In this document: positions 36,541 through 47,828 of the stretch, one piece after another
How the letters are laid out: each line of letters starts with the position of its first letter
How positions within the stretch are numbered: the first letter of the stretch is position 1
Assembly (NCBI GenBank): GCA_028023455.1
Contig: JAQFVV010000549.1
Coordinates: 1-64,000 of the forward strand
Length of the DNA: 64,000 nucleotides
Direction: 5' to 3'
Source: Epiperipatus broadwayi
Lineage: Eukaryota; Onychophora; Udeonychophora; Euonychophora; Peripatidae
Program-made: the position numbers and the translations under genes
The notes under the pieces: generated by a model
What the model saw: the letters and a program-made list of their open reading frames with translations, nothing else
Told to the model about the DNA's origin: nothing
The model's database searches: none

Positions 36541-37931
36541 AACTTATTTTTTTAACAGCTTGTAGATAAAATTTTTGGAATGATTTTAAGTCTCGTTAAA
36601 GTTTGAATATCCTTAGTTTCATTTTCATGCCAATGTTTTTAAATATTTTTTTTGATAATTTTGAAATCTTGTTTTTGATTTGAATTCTATGTTCTTAAGA
36701 ATGACTGGGGAGATTTTATCTATTCCTAATGCCTTTCTTTGTTTTAGATATTTGAAGTAAATTTAATTTTACCAATATCTAATGATTTATCAGATTCAGA
36801 TTAGATGAATGTTATGAAAGAAAAATCTATAGTTTTGCTCTAATAATATTTTTTTATTTTTAGACTTGTTTTTATATTTACCAAAACATTATAAAAAGTG
36901 CTTTTCCTTTCAAGAAATCTTTTATATTTTTCAGCAATAACCAGATTTTTCATTGAAATAGTATTTATAACGATCATGTCTGCTTTTGTCCGATTTGTAA
37001 TAAATTACTTTTGATATCCTCAAGGCATGAATTTTTTGGCTGTAGTTGATATGAATTTATATATATCTTTGAAAAAAGATATGCATAATATTGTAATAAT
37101 ATTTTAAATCCATTAAAATGATGTCAGACTTTTTTAAATCTTAACACAATATATGTGACTATTTAGCTAAAAGAAGGCATACCAAAGGTCATAAAGTTTG
37201 ATTTATGCGAGACATAAAAAAATGCTCTGATATTAATAAATCAGAAGTCAAATGCTGAACTATTTTTTATTTAAACTTAACATAAATCAGTGGTTTGTCA
37301 GTTCCCAGCCGCTGATACGCGTACTGATATGTAAACATAATGTTACCAGTATGCGACAAGTAAAATAATAACAACAAAATAGATTATGTATAACATGTAA
37401 TTATTTTTTTTAAAACATTTTTATTTTTTAAAAAAATATCCCAAAAGTAGTATCAACAATTTTTTTTTAAGTAAAAGGTAAAACAATGTAAACGTTTGAT
37501 GAAAAATAGTAATATTTTATGTTTTTACTAGCCCTTGCTTTTTCCTATATGGTGGTATGCAAAGTCAATAAAATATGTTTATAATGGTTATTTGTAGTGC
37601 TATATCCAGCATGAATGTATTGAAAATATTTATAGGTTGTTCTTTGTTTTGTGAATTATATAATGACTTTTATTAATTCTGTGAAGTGCAGTCTAATCAA
37701 CCTTAAAACTTTATAATTTGGCAAATGACATAGCAATATTAAGCATAAGTTTCAAGTCATATTTATTTGTTTATATAATTTTTTAATTGTGGTTTAAAAG
37801 AGGAACATCAACAGCCTTAATATAAAGACATTTTTAGAGTAGGCTAAATGTAGTTATTCCAAATCAAAAGAAAATAAATCTCCAGATATGAACAAAGATG
37901 AACTATCAAATCAAAATGTAAAGATAGTTGG
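36541..37931. other. AT-rich DNA with a hAT-end-like motif
   Basis: A short GC patch begins cagtggtttgtcagttcccagccgc at 37289 and looks like a hAT left terminus. It could be the left end of the element carrying the transposase relic at 37932, but I did not find a matching right end or an 8-bp duplication. The rest is featureless. Confidence 0.4.
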
Positions 37932-38880
37932 ATTAGGCAATATGATCCAGACTATATAAAGTATGGATTCTCCATGAAATCTGGCACAGAAACTGTACCT
38001 ATTTCACAGTGTATTACATGTTTTGAATATTTATCAAAAGGGTGTTTTTTGCACAGATAGTGCTTGCACAATGATTGGACAGATATCAGGTATAGTAAGA
38101 AAATTAAAGAAGTAGCACCAGAGTGTAAATCTACACACTGTATAATTTTATACGGAAGTTTTAACTACAAAATATATTCCTGCAAATTTAAGATCTGTTC
38201 TTAATGATGCTGTAAAAATAGTTTACATGATGAAATCAAAAATAACTTAATTCCTGCTTATTTTCAATTCTGTGTAATGAGATGGGAAGTGAACATAAAA
38301 TGCTTTTACTTCACTCTGAGGTTCGGTGGCTCTCATAGGCAAAGTTCTCAACTGACTTTTTGAGTTACACTTCATGGTAAACATCTTTCTTATGGATTCA
38401 GGATACTCAATAAAAGATCATCCTACTGATGAGGAATAGTTATTTAAACTAGCATACCTATCGGATATTTTTCATGATTAAAATGTGAATTTGCAGGGAG
38501 CTAACAATTCTCTGTTTGATCTTAGCAATAAAATAGCAGCATTTAAAAATAAATTACTAAATCTTAAAAAACAAATCCAGAAAAGGAATTTGGGTTTATC
38601 AATAACAGATTGTGTTGTTAATACATGCAGGACTATTTAATATCTTTGTATGATTGTTTTCAAAATATTTTACTGAAGATTTTACTGCTCAAAGTTGGAT
38701 TCACAATCCTTTTCTATCTACAGAGGACATTCCAGATAATGTAACTGTGAAAAAGTCTTTTATAGATGTTATTAGTGATGGGAATTGAAATTGACATTTC
38801 ATAGTACTCGTTTGTATTCATTTTGGCTGCCTACCGAGGTAGAATATCCGGAACTCTCTCAAGAAGCATTAAAATTTTAA
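37932..38880 (+). pseudogene. hAT transposase pseudogene (ZBED5/FAM200/SCAND3-like)
   Basis: Reading across frames gives an N-terminal piece, IRQYDPDYIKYGFSMKSGTE, of the kind that precedes the BED zinc finger in this family. It jumps, by internal deletion near 38025-38060, to DSACTMIGQISG and then to the catalytic-region text APECKSTHCII, VLNDAVKIV and [17 protein letters not shown]. The end is FWLPTEVEYPELSQEAL, like the C-terminal dimerisation part of hAT transposases. Many stops and frameshifts interrupt it. The family normally has about 500-600 residues; here under 320 codons remain. Cut-and-paste transposase by descent, certainly inactive. Confidence 0.85.
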
Positions 38881-39737
38881 ATAGATTTAAATATTTTTTT
38901 AATTAATTTCATGGCCAGCTAGGAATTATATTAGCCTTTTTATTTATTTATCAAATGTTAACTAGTGAATGATCTTGGGATAAGGGTTCTGTTTTGCTAT
39001 AATTAATAAATTTTGTTATTATTAAAATTATTTGTGTATCATTGGAATATTTAGCAAATAAAGAAAGATAAAAGTTTGATAAGTAAATGTTACTTTTAAT
39101 ATAGCATTGTGGTTAAGTAGAATAAGGTGTTATAAATAAAGTTGGTGATAATTTATAAGAGTGCCACTGTGACAGTAATTGTAGCTGATTAATGATTTTA
39201 TGATAAGCCAACAAACATACATCTTTATCTTCACCTTTAGCATTTCCTATGATCCAAATACTGGTAAACATATAAAACTATCAGTGTACAGATTTCTGAT
39301 AATATATGTGGAAAAGAATGATAAGCAACTTATTCTATTTAACCATAATTATAATGAAAGAAACATTTATCAAATTTTGATCTCTCTTTATTTGGCAAGG
39401 AATATTATGCACAAATAATTTTAATAATGAACAAAATGTATTACCAAATGCAATAATAATATAATAACAATAATAACAATGGTCATCAAGAGATAAAGAT
39501 TTTTTCCTAGAGAAAAAGAGAGAAGAAGGAAGTTAATATTTGATTCCAATCTTCATTTGAGAGAGTAAAATATTTGAAGGAAGACATAAACTTGTTGAAA
39601 GTAAGCAAAAGAATTCATTTATAGCTATGAATTGGAAAAATATATTATTAAGAAATATATAGGAAAATAAGAGTTAGATAAGGAGAAGTTTAAGATGGGT
39701 GTAATGTAAATTTTGTTATATATATATATGTGTGTGT
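38881..39737. other. AT-rich DNA
   Basis: No gene. A right hAT terminus was looked for and only ccactg at 39164-39169 was seen. A TG/TA microsatellite at 39719-39737 abuts the PLE. Confidence 0.5.
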
Positions 39738-39782
39738 CAAAATTACCTCAAATTCACAACTCAATGAGACTAGCTAAGAAAA

Positions 39783-39840
39783 TAAACTCTAAAACTCTAC
39801 CAATGGTTTCACTGCTACAAGCAGACTTCTCAAGTGTAAA
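39783..39840 (-). pseudogene. Hammerhead-like motif in the PLE terminal repeat (decayed)
   Basis: Minus strand: cttgagaag in the place of the CTGANGA core, stem II CTGC-TTGTA-GCAG (four pairs), GAAAC, a helix-III-like ACC-ATT-GGT and a GTA triplet. The equivalents at 42598-42652 (-) and 46936-46995 (+) read ctcaagaag and cttgagaaa at the core, so all three lack the essential G5. PLE terminal repeats are known to carry hammerheads. This one looks like a dead or atypical version. Confidence 0.4.
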
Positions 39841-39999
39841 GAACTATAAAATAACATATTTAAACTACACATTATCCATGATTCCACTTACTTATTATAC
39901 ACCCTCAATATTAAAAGAACTTTTAAATAAGTTAATTGCTTCAGAATCATAAATTTTTAATAATAAAGATTTTTTAAATTCTTTTCATTTCTTTCAAAG

Positions 40000-40260
40000 A
40001 AGAGAACTATACCTTCATCAAAATTAATAGTGTGGCCTGTATCTTTTTCATGAATATATAAAGCAGAACTAAGATATTTATTTCTAACTCAACTTTTATG
40101 TACTTTTATACTTTTATTTAAGCTCAAACTACTCTGGCCTATATATACCTTCTTTCAAAAACAAAGGATAATATACACTACTCCATGAATAGTCTTTCTA
40201 TCAAAAATTTCTTTTGTATTATTTAATAAATTATTCAAAGTAATACCTCTTTTTCAAGCA
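40000..40260 (-). pseudogene. PLE GIY-YIG endonuclease domain (broken)
   Basis: Minus-strand text GVVYIILCF, one stop, then KKVYIGQSSLSLNK and IHEKDTGHTINFDE. It has the paired VYI...YIG signature and the following conserved Arg/Lys-rich and H-E-K-D-T-G-H region of PLE endonucleases. Two in-frame stops. It would nick target DNA in an active element. Confidence 0.8.
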
Positions 40261-40649
40261 ATTTTTTTTATTTCAAAACAAATTACTATTTTTACATACA
40301 ATTTTATATGAAGACAATTTGAATGGCAAAGAAATAAAATCATATTTCCTTTATCCTTTACATTATTACAAATATTACTATTAAATAAAATACTTTTAAC
40401 AAATTTATCAGAGTAGCCAAATACTCAAATAATCTTTATAAAATTGACCTTTTTAAACAAAGCTATCCCACTAAAATTATTTAATCTTTTATTTCTATAA
40501 CAATAATTTTTTAAAGGAGCTATTTTATGAGATACAGATTGATAGTTATCAGGTTTAATTATAGACCTTAACTCTTTACTCTTAATGTAATGACTACAAA
40601 CAATTAGTCTTTAGGATTTCTAATCACCAATAGATTTAAAATTTTTAAT

Positions 40650-42200
40650 TTAACAAAATCTAATCCCCCTTCTTCTACCACAGATTTTAATTATAGAAGG
40701 ATCAAAACAATTAAACTCATTTACCAACTCTTTCAATTTATCATTCTCTACTACAAATAAACAATCATCCTCACATCTAACAAATAACTTTAAATATAAA
40801 CAATTCTTTTTAATAATAATTCTCTCTTTCAAATAATTAATATAAACTGAACAAATTAAAGGATAAACCATTATAAATAAAATACATAGAATCCTCTAAT
40901 AATAAAAGCAAATATTTAATAACTTTAATTTTATTTGTATATATATATATAAATCCATGTTTAATCAACATAGACATAAGAACATCAATACTGCTTAATC
41001 TATTAACAGATTGGTACTTATTCTCAATATCCAAACTACCAAATACCCAATTAATTTTCATTTTAAAATTATTAATTTTATCAAAAGCCTCAAAAGAAGA
41101 AGAAACAATGTAATGACCAAAATCAACAAATTGTTTTAAAAAATTATTCAAGAACCTAGAAATACCTTCTACAACACTTCCTATAAAATTGAAAATAAAT
41201 CTTATGGAAACCCACCTTTGTTAGTCTTAATATTCAAAAACATCTTAGCTGATATGAAGTCATTAAGATAATAATATTTTAAATAACCTACTCTATTAAA
41301 AAAAAATTACCATTTTTTCATAATATCTATTAACCTCCTTGTAATCACATTACCTGGATCTTTTTCTAAAAATGTATATTTACCATTATTTAATTCTTTA
41401 TCTATTTTCTCCCTGAACTTATTTCCTTTCATAATGACAAACTGACCAATATTGTCTTCATGAGAAATGATCACATCATTAGCAATTAACCTATCCTTAA
41501 GATGTTTAACTTCAGCAGGATTAACAATATTTTTATTTTTAAGCTTTTATTTAAAATCAATTGAATGCCAACTTTCTGCTCATCACTTAAATTATTAGAT
41601 TCAAAAGATAAAGTTGTATTAAAAACTATATTTTTTGAATGAAAAGAAACAAAATTATGACCTTTACTAAGAATCTCTAATTCTCTATCTTAATATTGGA
41701 AAGATAACCAACTCTATTAATAGAAACATTACTCTCAAATGCCTTATGACTACAATAAACTTTATTCATTTTTCCAAACAAACATTTAAATTTTCTTTCA
41801 TACTTACTACAATAGAAATTTAAACAGCCTTATAAAAAAATTTAAAATTGAATAATTAAAATCTTGCCTGTTATTTAAACAATACCTATTTCTTTTATAT
41901 TCGTAAATAAATTTTTAAAATTTAATAAAATTTTGTTTAAAAAAACTATTCAAAATATACATTTGTAAATTCAAAACTAAATTCCGATTTTTAAATAACA
42001 TTCTATTCTTCTTAAAATTAATAATATAACACCTAGTAAAAACATTAAATTTCCTACATTTCTTAAGAAAATAAATCTGCTATCGTAATGATTCTATCCT
42101 ATCACTCAATCTAGATAACTTTTTAATCCTTTTAATACCATTCAATGGAAAATTATTAAAAACTATACTCGCAAACCCATAATAAAGACCAACTACAAAT
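40650..42200 (-). pseudogene. PLE reverse transcriptase (broken)
   Basis: Reading from about 42200: early text AEVKHLKDRLIANDVIIS and GQFVIMKGNKF (finger region), GKYTFLEKDP, then RFLNNFLKQFVDFGHYIVSS, and motif A as WVFGSLDIENKYQSV (catalytic Asp kept; families usually have S-M-Y). Motif B (GLPMGNPLSP in relatives) is disrupted at about 40830-40860. Motif C, normally YVDD, reads CEDD at about 40770 within LKLFVRCEDDCLFVVEND. Then NEFNCFDPSI. Several frameshifts split the frame at 40837-40871 and above 41151. Inactive copy. Confidence 0.85.
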
Positions 42201-42505
42201 AACAAATATACCCCTAAATTAATAGAAAAAACACACACCAAAACATACACAATTTTTTATGTTTGTTTAATTTTTTTTATTAATTTATTTAAATTATTGT
42301 ATAACATAACTGTCTAACAAACAAATATTACAAGGCAAAACAAACATATATATAAACCAGGAAACACAAACATATACCCTTCCAACAACACTCATGTAAC
42401 AAAATCAACATATATAAATAAATACAAATATATAAAATAAAAATAAACATAAACCTTTACACTATATCAGCAACACCACCTTAAATGCAAAGAATCTCTT
42501 CAAAA

Positions 42506-42977
42506 TGTAAACATTAAAAGTATAAAGCTAAACTAGTCAATAAATAATCAAAATTATCCCAAATTTACAGCTCAACCAGACAAGTCAAGAAAATAAACTC
42601 TAAAACACTGACAATCATTTCACTGCTATCAAGCAGACTTCTTGAGTGTAAAGAACTACAAAATAACAGATTTAAACTACACATTGCCTGCAATTCCACT
42701 TACTTTCCATACACCCTTAATGTTACAAAAACTTTTAAATAAGTTAATTGCCTCAAAATCATATATTTTTAATAATAGAGATTCTTTAATTCTTTTTATT
42801 TAATTTCTATCAAAGAAGACAATCTTAGATTCATTAAAATTAAAAGTGTGGCCTGTATCTTTTTCATGGATATATAAACCAGAACTAAGATATGTATTTC
42901 TAACCCTACTTTTATGTACCTTTATTCTTTCATTTAAGCTCAAACTACTCTGACCTATATATTCCTTCTTACAAAAA
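42506..42977 (-). repeat. PLE pseudo-LTR, second copy
   Basis: Same-orientation repeat of 39738-40190, reaching slightly further left to the phrase actagtcaataaataatc, which is also the outer end of the inverted copy near 47050. Contains the decayed hammerhead-like motif at 42598-42652. The junction with the inverted copy is at about 42977. Confidence 0.85.
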
Positions 42978-43385
42978 TAATTTGTTTGGAAATAAGAAAA
43001 TTGCTTGAAAAAGAGGTATTACTTTGAATAATTTATTCCGGATGCCACCCACATATTTTGGGGGAAAAAAAAACCCAAATTACCACCATAACAACATTAT
43101 TCCATCACAAAACACAAACAAAAAACACCCCCCCCCATTTTTTTTTTTTAAAAAAAATAAGACACTCCCTCCTACCCCCTTCCCTCATTTTTTTTTGTAA
43201 AAAAAAAGAAAAAAAAAAGAAAAGGGAGAATAAAAAACAACAAAAAAAAAAAGGGATGAGAGTGAAAAGAGGAAAAGAAGGGAATTATTTTATATTAATT
43301 TTTTATATTTTTATTAAGAGGAGAAGGGGGAAAAAAAAAAAAATTTTTAATTTTAAATAATACAAAGAAAATTTTTGATAGAAAG
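42978..43385 (+). repeat. Inverted PLE piece, part 1 (interrupted by an aberrant low-complexity block)
   Basis: 42978-43037 and 43355-43385 together match, in inverse orientation, about 40170-40290 of the main PLE copy. The block between, 43038-43354, has no PLE counterpart. The match resumes at 46631 after the RTE LINE, so the two parts are one PLE fragment. Confidence 0.85.
43038..43354. other. Homopolymer-rich block of doubtful origin
   Basis: About 317 bp of runs such as C8-9, T10, A12 and mixed purine tracts (about 43058-43350), sitting exactly inside otherwise contiguous PLE sequence. It has no biological counterpart in the window, and the 100-residue Lys-rich open frame across it is meaningless. 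An assembly or consensus error, or an expanded simple repeat, is likely. Confidence 0.6.
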
Positions 43386-43429
43386 ACTTCCCGTAGCCAT
43401 CATTATCATCATCAACCATTATCAATCCA

Positions 43430-44900
43430 CTGCAAAATGAAAGTCTCTCCAAGTTCAAACCATCTTTTATGGTATTTAGCTTCTCTTCTCCACATTACAC
43501 CTGCATACTTTCTTATTTCATCCATCCATCTCACATGCGGTCTCTTTCTGGGTGTTTTACAATCTCTTGGAATCTAGTTTAAGATTTTAATTCTCCATCT
43601 ATTATCATCTCTTCTAGCAATATGTCCAGCCCAACTCCACAGTCTTTTAATTTTTTCAATAAAGTCAGTAACACCTGTTTATTCTCTTAACTATATATTG
43701 CATTTTTAATCTCTTCTTGTTACTCTTAACATGCATCTCTTCATATGTCTTTGAGTTGTCTGAAGTCTCTGTATTGCTCTTCTATTAAATGTCCAAATCT
43801 CAGATCCATAAGTAAGAACTGGTAAAACACATTTATTAAAAATCTTTCTTTTCAAACACATAGGCATATTTCCTTTTATGTTTCCATCTGTATTAATAAT
43901 CTGACCAAGGTATATGTAGCTGTTAACTTCTTCTAACTCATCATAATCGATCTTTATTTTCATATTTTGAAAAAATCCATTGAACATTACTTTAGTCTTT
44001 TTAACATTTATCTTTAGTCTTACTTTCCTACTTTCATCTCATAACTGCTGCAACATTTCCTGCAGCTTTAAAGCATTATTTACAAAAACAACTACGTCAT
44101 CTACAAAATCTAAATGACTTAAATAATCTCCATTTACTTTCACTTCTTTAGCTTTCCATTTTAATCCACAAAATACTTCTTGTAGCACGGCTGTAAAAAG
44201 TTTTGGAGATGTGAAGTCACCTTTTCTTACACACACCTAGTATCATTATGTAATCTAATTGTTGCTGTTGCATTTTTATAAATATTCTTTAAAATATGAT
44301 AATATCCTGAATCTATACCTTGATGATGCAATGTTTTAATCACTGAAGAAATGTTTATAGAATCAAATGCCCTTTCATAATCTACAAATCCAAAATATAA
44401 TGGCAACTCATATTCATTTGTCCTTTCTATAACTTCTCTCAATACCTGGATATGATCTATTATACTAAATCTACTTTTAAATCTAGATTGTTCTCTTGGT
44501 TTGTGGAAATCCAATGTACTCTGTAGATGAGTTGTAATTATCTTGGTAAAAATATTGTATAAAACTGATAAAAGGCTGATAGGTCTATAATTTCTAATAT
44601 TTTCTTTATCACCTTTTTTATATATTAATACTACATTCTTCCAATCATCTGTACAACTTTATCATTTAGACATTTGGTATATAACTTTGCTAAAAAAAAT
44701 TTTTTTTCTTCACCTGCTTCATTTAATATATCAATTATTATTCCATCATTAATTGGAACCTTTCCTTTCTTCATAAATTTAATTGCATGTTTCACTTTTT
44801 CACTTAAAATTCGGGGCAATTCAGAAAATATAATAGATATAGGAGGTACTTGTTCTTTATTACTATATAATTCTTGATAGAAGTCTTCTATCCATTTCAT
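43430..44900 (-). pseudogene. RTE reverse transcriptase and C-terminal region (broken)
   Basis: In order: KWIEDFYQELYSN and the GKVPINDGI region (44631-44900), IDHIQVLREVIERTNEYELP and motif A FVDYERAFDSI (44227-44514), motif B KGDFTSPKLFTA and motif C FVDDVVVF (44039-44236; most relatives have FADD), then thumb text YLGQIINTDGNI and LTYGSEIWTFN with the QRHMKRCMLRVTRRD end (43706-43987). A C-terminal piece, RPHVRWMDEIRKYAGVMW, is readable down to about 43430. Frames change between these blocks. Function by descent: target-primed reverse transcription. Confidence 0.88.
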
Positions 44901-45114
44901 GATCTCATCTCTCTTTTTAGTAATAGTTCCATCTTTTTTCCTTATTGCAGATATAAATTTCCTACCAATACCAAAATGTTGTTTTGCACTCTTGGGACTT
45001 TTATTCTCTTCTACGGCTTTCCTTCAATGTTCACAGTTATACTTTCTTATATCATTTTCAATTGTTTTCTGCACCATTTTACAGAATTTGAGGTATTCAA
45101 TCCTTTTTAATGCA

Positions 45115-46171
45115 TTATTTTTGTATATTTTCATATTCCTTCTTTTTTTCCATAAATTCTCTAGTCTCAGTAAAAATTTTATTGATCAATTGCTGCTTTT
45201 TTCTACCATTTCTACCAGCTATCTTTGTTGCAGTTTTTAAAAGTGTATCAGTTATTTTCATATTAATTTCATTCAAATCTGAATCATGTTCAAAGTCTAC
45301 TAATACTTGAAACCAATTTGTAAGTTCCAATTTAAATTCATTAGAGTGTTTCTGAAGATTAGGAATATCAACTGTAAATATTGTTTTTCTTAATAATTTT
45401 TGTCTTTCTTGTTTTGTATTAACAAATATCTTATATCTTACTAATCGATGATCACTTCCTGTGTTAAATTTATTAAGAACATTACAATCTTGAAATATGT
45501 ATTTTCTGTTAGTCAAAATATAATCCAATTCTGCTATACCTTCATTTGGATGCTTCCATGTCCATTTCCTTTTAACATTTTTCTCAAAAAAAGAATTCAT
45601 AGTATAAAGTTTTTCTTTTTCTGCAAAATAAGTCTATGACCTCTCTCATTTCCATTACCATAACCAAAATTACCCACATCACTTTCATCTTTCATTTGTT
45701 TACCAATTCTAGCATTAAAGTCTCCCATAACAATTTAAAAATGTTGTTTACTCTGATCAAAAGCCTTTTGTACATCCATATAAAAATCTCTACTACTTCA
45801 TCACTATGAGAACTTGTTGGGGCATAAATCTGAATTATCTGCATTTGGTATCTGCTATTAAGTTGTAGAACTAATCTTGCCACTCTGTCCAATATACCAT
45901 CAATTTCCACAATGTTGTTCTTCCACTTTTTATTTATAATGAATCCAACTCCATTTTTATTTCCAATATATGTTCCTTTATAGTAGAGTGCATGTCCACT
46001 TTTTAATTCAAATGTCTCTTCATATTTTCTTCTAACTTCACAAAGTCCAATAATATCCCATTTCATATAAGACAGTTCTTCTAATTCTTTCAATATTCTT
46101 GCACTTGAAAGTAGTCTGCAGTTGTAAGTACCTAAATAAAAAGTCATCATTAAATGGTAGCCTGGGTCCAC
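45115..46171 (-). pseudogene. RTE apurinic-like (EEP) endonuclease domain (broken)
   Basis: First block (45692-46171): GTYNCRLLSS, the catalytic-Glu motif IIGLCEVRRK, YYKGTYIGNKNGVGFIINKKW and IQIYAPTSSHSDE. The GDFNA-type motif at about 45720 is garbled by a frameshift. Second block (45115-45600): WTWKHPNEGIAELDYILTN and the terminal NTGSDHRLVR with the catalytic Asp-His pair. The order and spacing fit the exonuclease-endonuclease-phosphatase fold of non-LTR elements. At least one frameshift, around 45600-45700, separates the blocks. Confidence 0.88.
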
Positions 46172-46630
46172 AATCAGGGGATTCTTAGCACCCTCTGCTT
46201 TCAGCCACCAACTGCTACCATTTTGGTCACTTTACAGCCTCCTGGGAATAAAGCCCATGATTTATTTTTATCTGTCATGTTTGTATATATCTATTGGAAA
46301 AATCTTTATCATTTACATATACATTCATTCTGCCTTATTAGGCAACTGAGAAGAAAGACCATGGTATTTATTGATCTTAAACTCAAAGGTAAATGGCCAA
46401 AAAACTCACTACACTGGCTAATGCATGTTGGTGATCAACCTATCCATGTTCATATACTATATGAATAATCACATAGTAATAACAGCTACAATGACAAGAA
46501 TGTATAAAATGGACTTTAAAAATTTGCCCTGCTCAGTTCATTTAAGTCCTCCAAGAGAAATCAAATGATCTCCTTTCAGTTAATAGCAAACTCCTTTCTG
46601 CAGCCCATTCCTGTAGTAGAGTATAATATA

Positions 46631-47085
46631 TCTTATTTTTATAAGAAGGTCAGAGTAGTCTGAGATTAAATAAAAGATGCATTAAAGTTGAGTTAGAAAT
46701 AAATATCTTAGTTCTGCTTTATATATCCATGAGAAAGTTATAGGCCACACTATTAATTTTGATGAAGGTAAGGTTGTTTTCTTTGAGAGAAATGAAATAA
46801 AAATTAAAGAATATTATTAAAAATTTATGATTCTGAAGCAATCACCTTATTTAAAAATTCTTTTAATATTAAGGGTGTATCGGAAGTAAGTGGAACTGTG
46901 GGTAAGGTGTAGTTAAATATGTTATTTTGCAGTTCTTTACACTTGAGAAATCTGCTTGTAGCAGTGAAACTATTGGTATTGTTTTAGAGTTTATTTTCTT
47001 GGTTAGTCTGGTTGTGTTGTGAATTTGGGGTAATTTTGATTATTTATTGACTAGTTTAACTTTATGCTTTTAATGTTTATATATA
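46631..47085 (+). repeat. Inverted PLE piece, part 2
   Basis: Continues 42978-43385 after the LINE: matches the complement of about 40150 down to 39740 and beyond, with the readable end of the GIY-YIG domain, the decayed hammerhead-like motif at 46936-46995, and the outer end tttgattatttattgactag shared with 42506-42560. Confidence 0.85.
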
Positions 47086-47355
47086 TTCGTTCTATCAATA
47101 ATTTCAATCTCAATAGTCAAGTTGCAATATTTAGTATCTATATTGTACTGCTTATAAAAAAGCGATCGACATCAAATTTTTGTTTAAAAAATTATTAAAA
47201 ATAAGATTCTCATAAACAACGCAAAGGTTTTAATAAATAAATAAATAATATGTAAGTCAGAACAAAAGTCTAAAGAGTTTTTTATTATTATTAGTTTAAG
47301 ACAAAAGCCAATTCATTAAAAGTTTAATATAAAAGTTTAGAGTCTTTAAAAATTA

Positions 47356-47460
47356 ATAATGACTGGAAGGTTGCTATTCTTCCACATGCGCCTTACTATT
47401 ACTTTCAGACAGCCAATAGCTGTTAAAACAGTGGTCTGAAAAGTGATCAGGCCTAGACAC
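47356..47460. repeat. Direct repeat G, copy 1
   Basis: About 105 bp starting taatgactggaaggttgcta, repeated at 47728-47828 with about 85-90 percent identity by eye. It includes the hairpin-forming cagccaatagctg. The two minus-strand open frames over these copies share text only because of the DNA repeat. Confidence 0.8.
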
Positions 47461-47727
47461 ATGACAGAGATTTTTTGACAAGAAAAGAATGATACCATTC
47501 TTCTCTTTTACTGAACTTTTATATATATATAAGCCAGTCTTAAGCATCTTGGCCTGAAAGCATGAATATATAAACATATACATTTATTACTCACTGAGTT
47601 ATTAATTTATGATATTACAGCGTGAAATCTTAGATTTACTACACTGCAATTTTCTAGATGTTAATATAAGTTATCAGCAACGTATGTAAATAATATTTTG
47701 TTTAAATCGCATGTTGTTATTAAATTA

Positions 47728-47828
47728 GTAATGACTGGAAGGTTTCTATTCTTCCACATGCACCTTACTATTATTTTCAGACAGCCAATAGCTGTTAAGA
47801 CAGCGGAGTGAAAAGCAATCAGGTCTAA
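47728..47828. repeat. Direct repeat G, copy 2
   Basis: Same-strand copy of 47356-47460; starts taatgactggaaggtttcta. About 370 bp separate the two. The intervening DNA is AT-rich and unrelated to other repeats seen here. Confidence 0.8.

Larger units (their letters stand above)
39738..42977 (-). mobile_element. Penelope-like element (EN+, GIY-YIG type) with repeated termini
   Basis: A retroelement reading on the minus strand: reverse transcriptase from about 42200 down to 40650, then a GIY-YIG endonuclease domain down to about 40000. The segment 39738-40255 is repeated in the same orientation at about 42506-42977, an arrangement typical of PLEs (pseudo-LTRs, where a partial tandem copy precedes the full unit). 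The two differ by many substitutions. All reading frames are broken. An inverted third copy follows at 42978-43385 and 46631-47085. Confidence 0.85.
43386..46630 (-). mobile_element. RTE-clade LINE retrotransposon, decayed, inserted in the inverted PLE piece
   Basis: A nearly full-length element reading on the minus strand: probable 5' region about 46200-46630, endonuclease 46171-45115, reverse transcriptase 44900-43700, C-terminal domain to about 43430. The 3' end at about 43390 is a short atcattatcatcatc-type microsatellite, a common RTE tail. It splits the PLE text gatagaaagact | ...gtagtgtat. I could not define target duplications. Its frames are broken by several frameshifts, so it is dead. 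Confidence 0.85.

Noticed and set aside
38426-38445. CTGATGAGG string
   Set aside because: Falls in the hAT transposase relic and is not followed by stem II and GAAA; chance.
43058-43360. 100-residue Lys/Thr-rich open frame
   Set aside because: Runs through the homopolymer block suspected to be an assembly error.
44674-45310. Several plus-strand open frames of 60-113 codons
   Set aside because: Antisense shadows of the minus-strand RTE LINE frames.
46154-46468. 104-residue plus-strand open frame
   Set aside because: Antisense over the LINE 5' region; no family resemblance.
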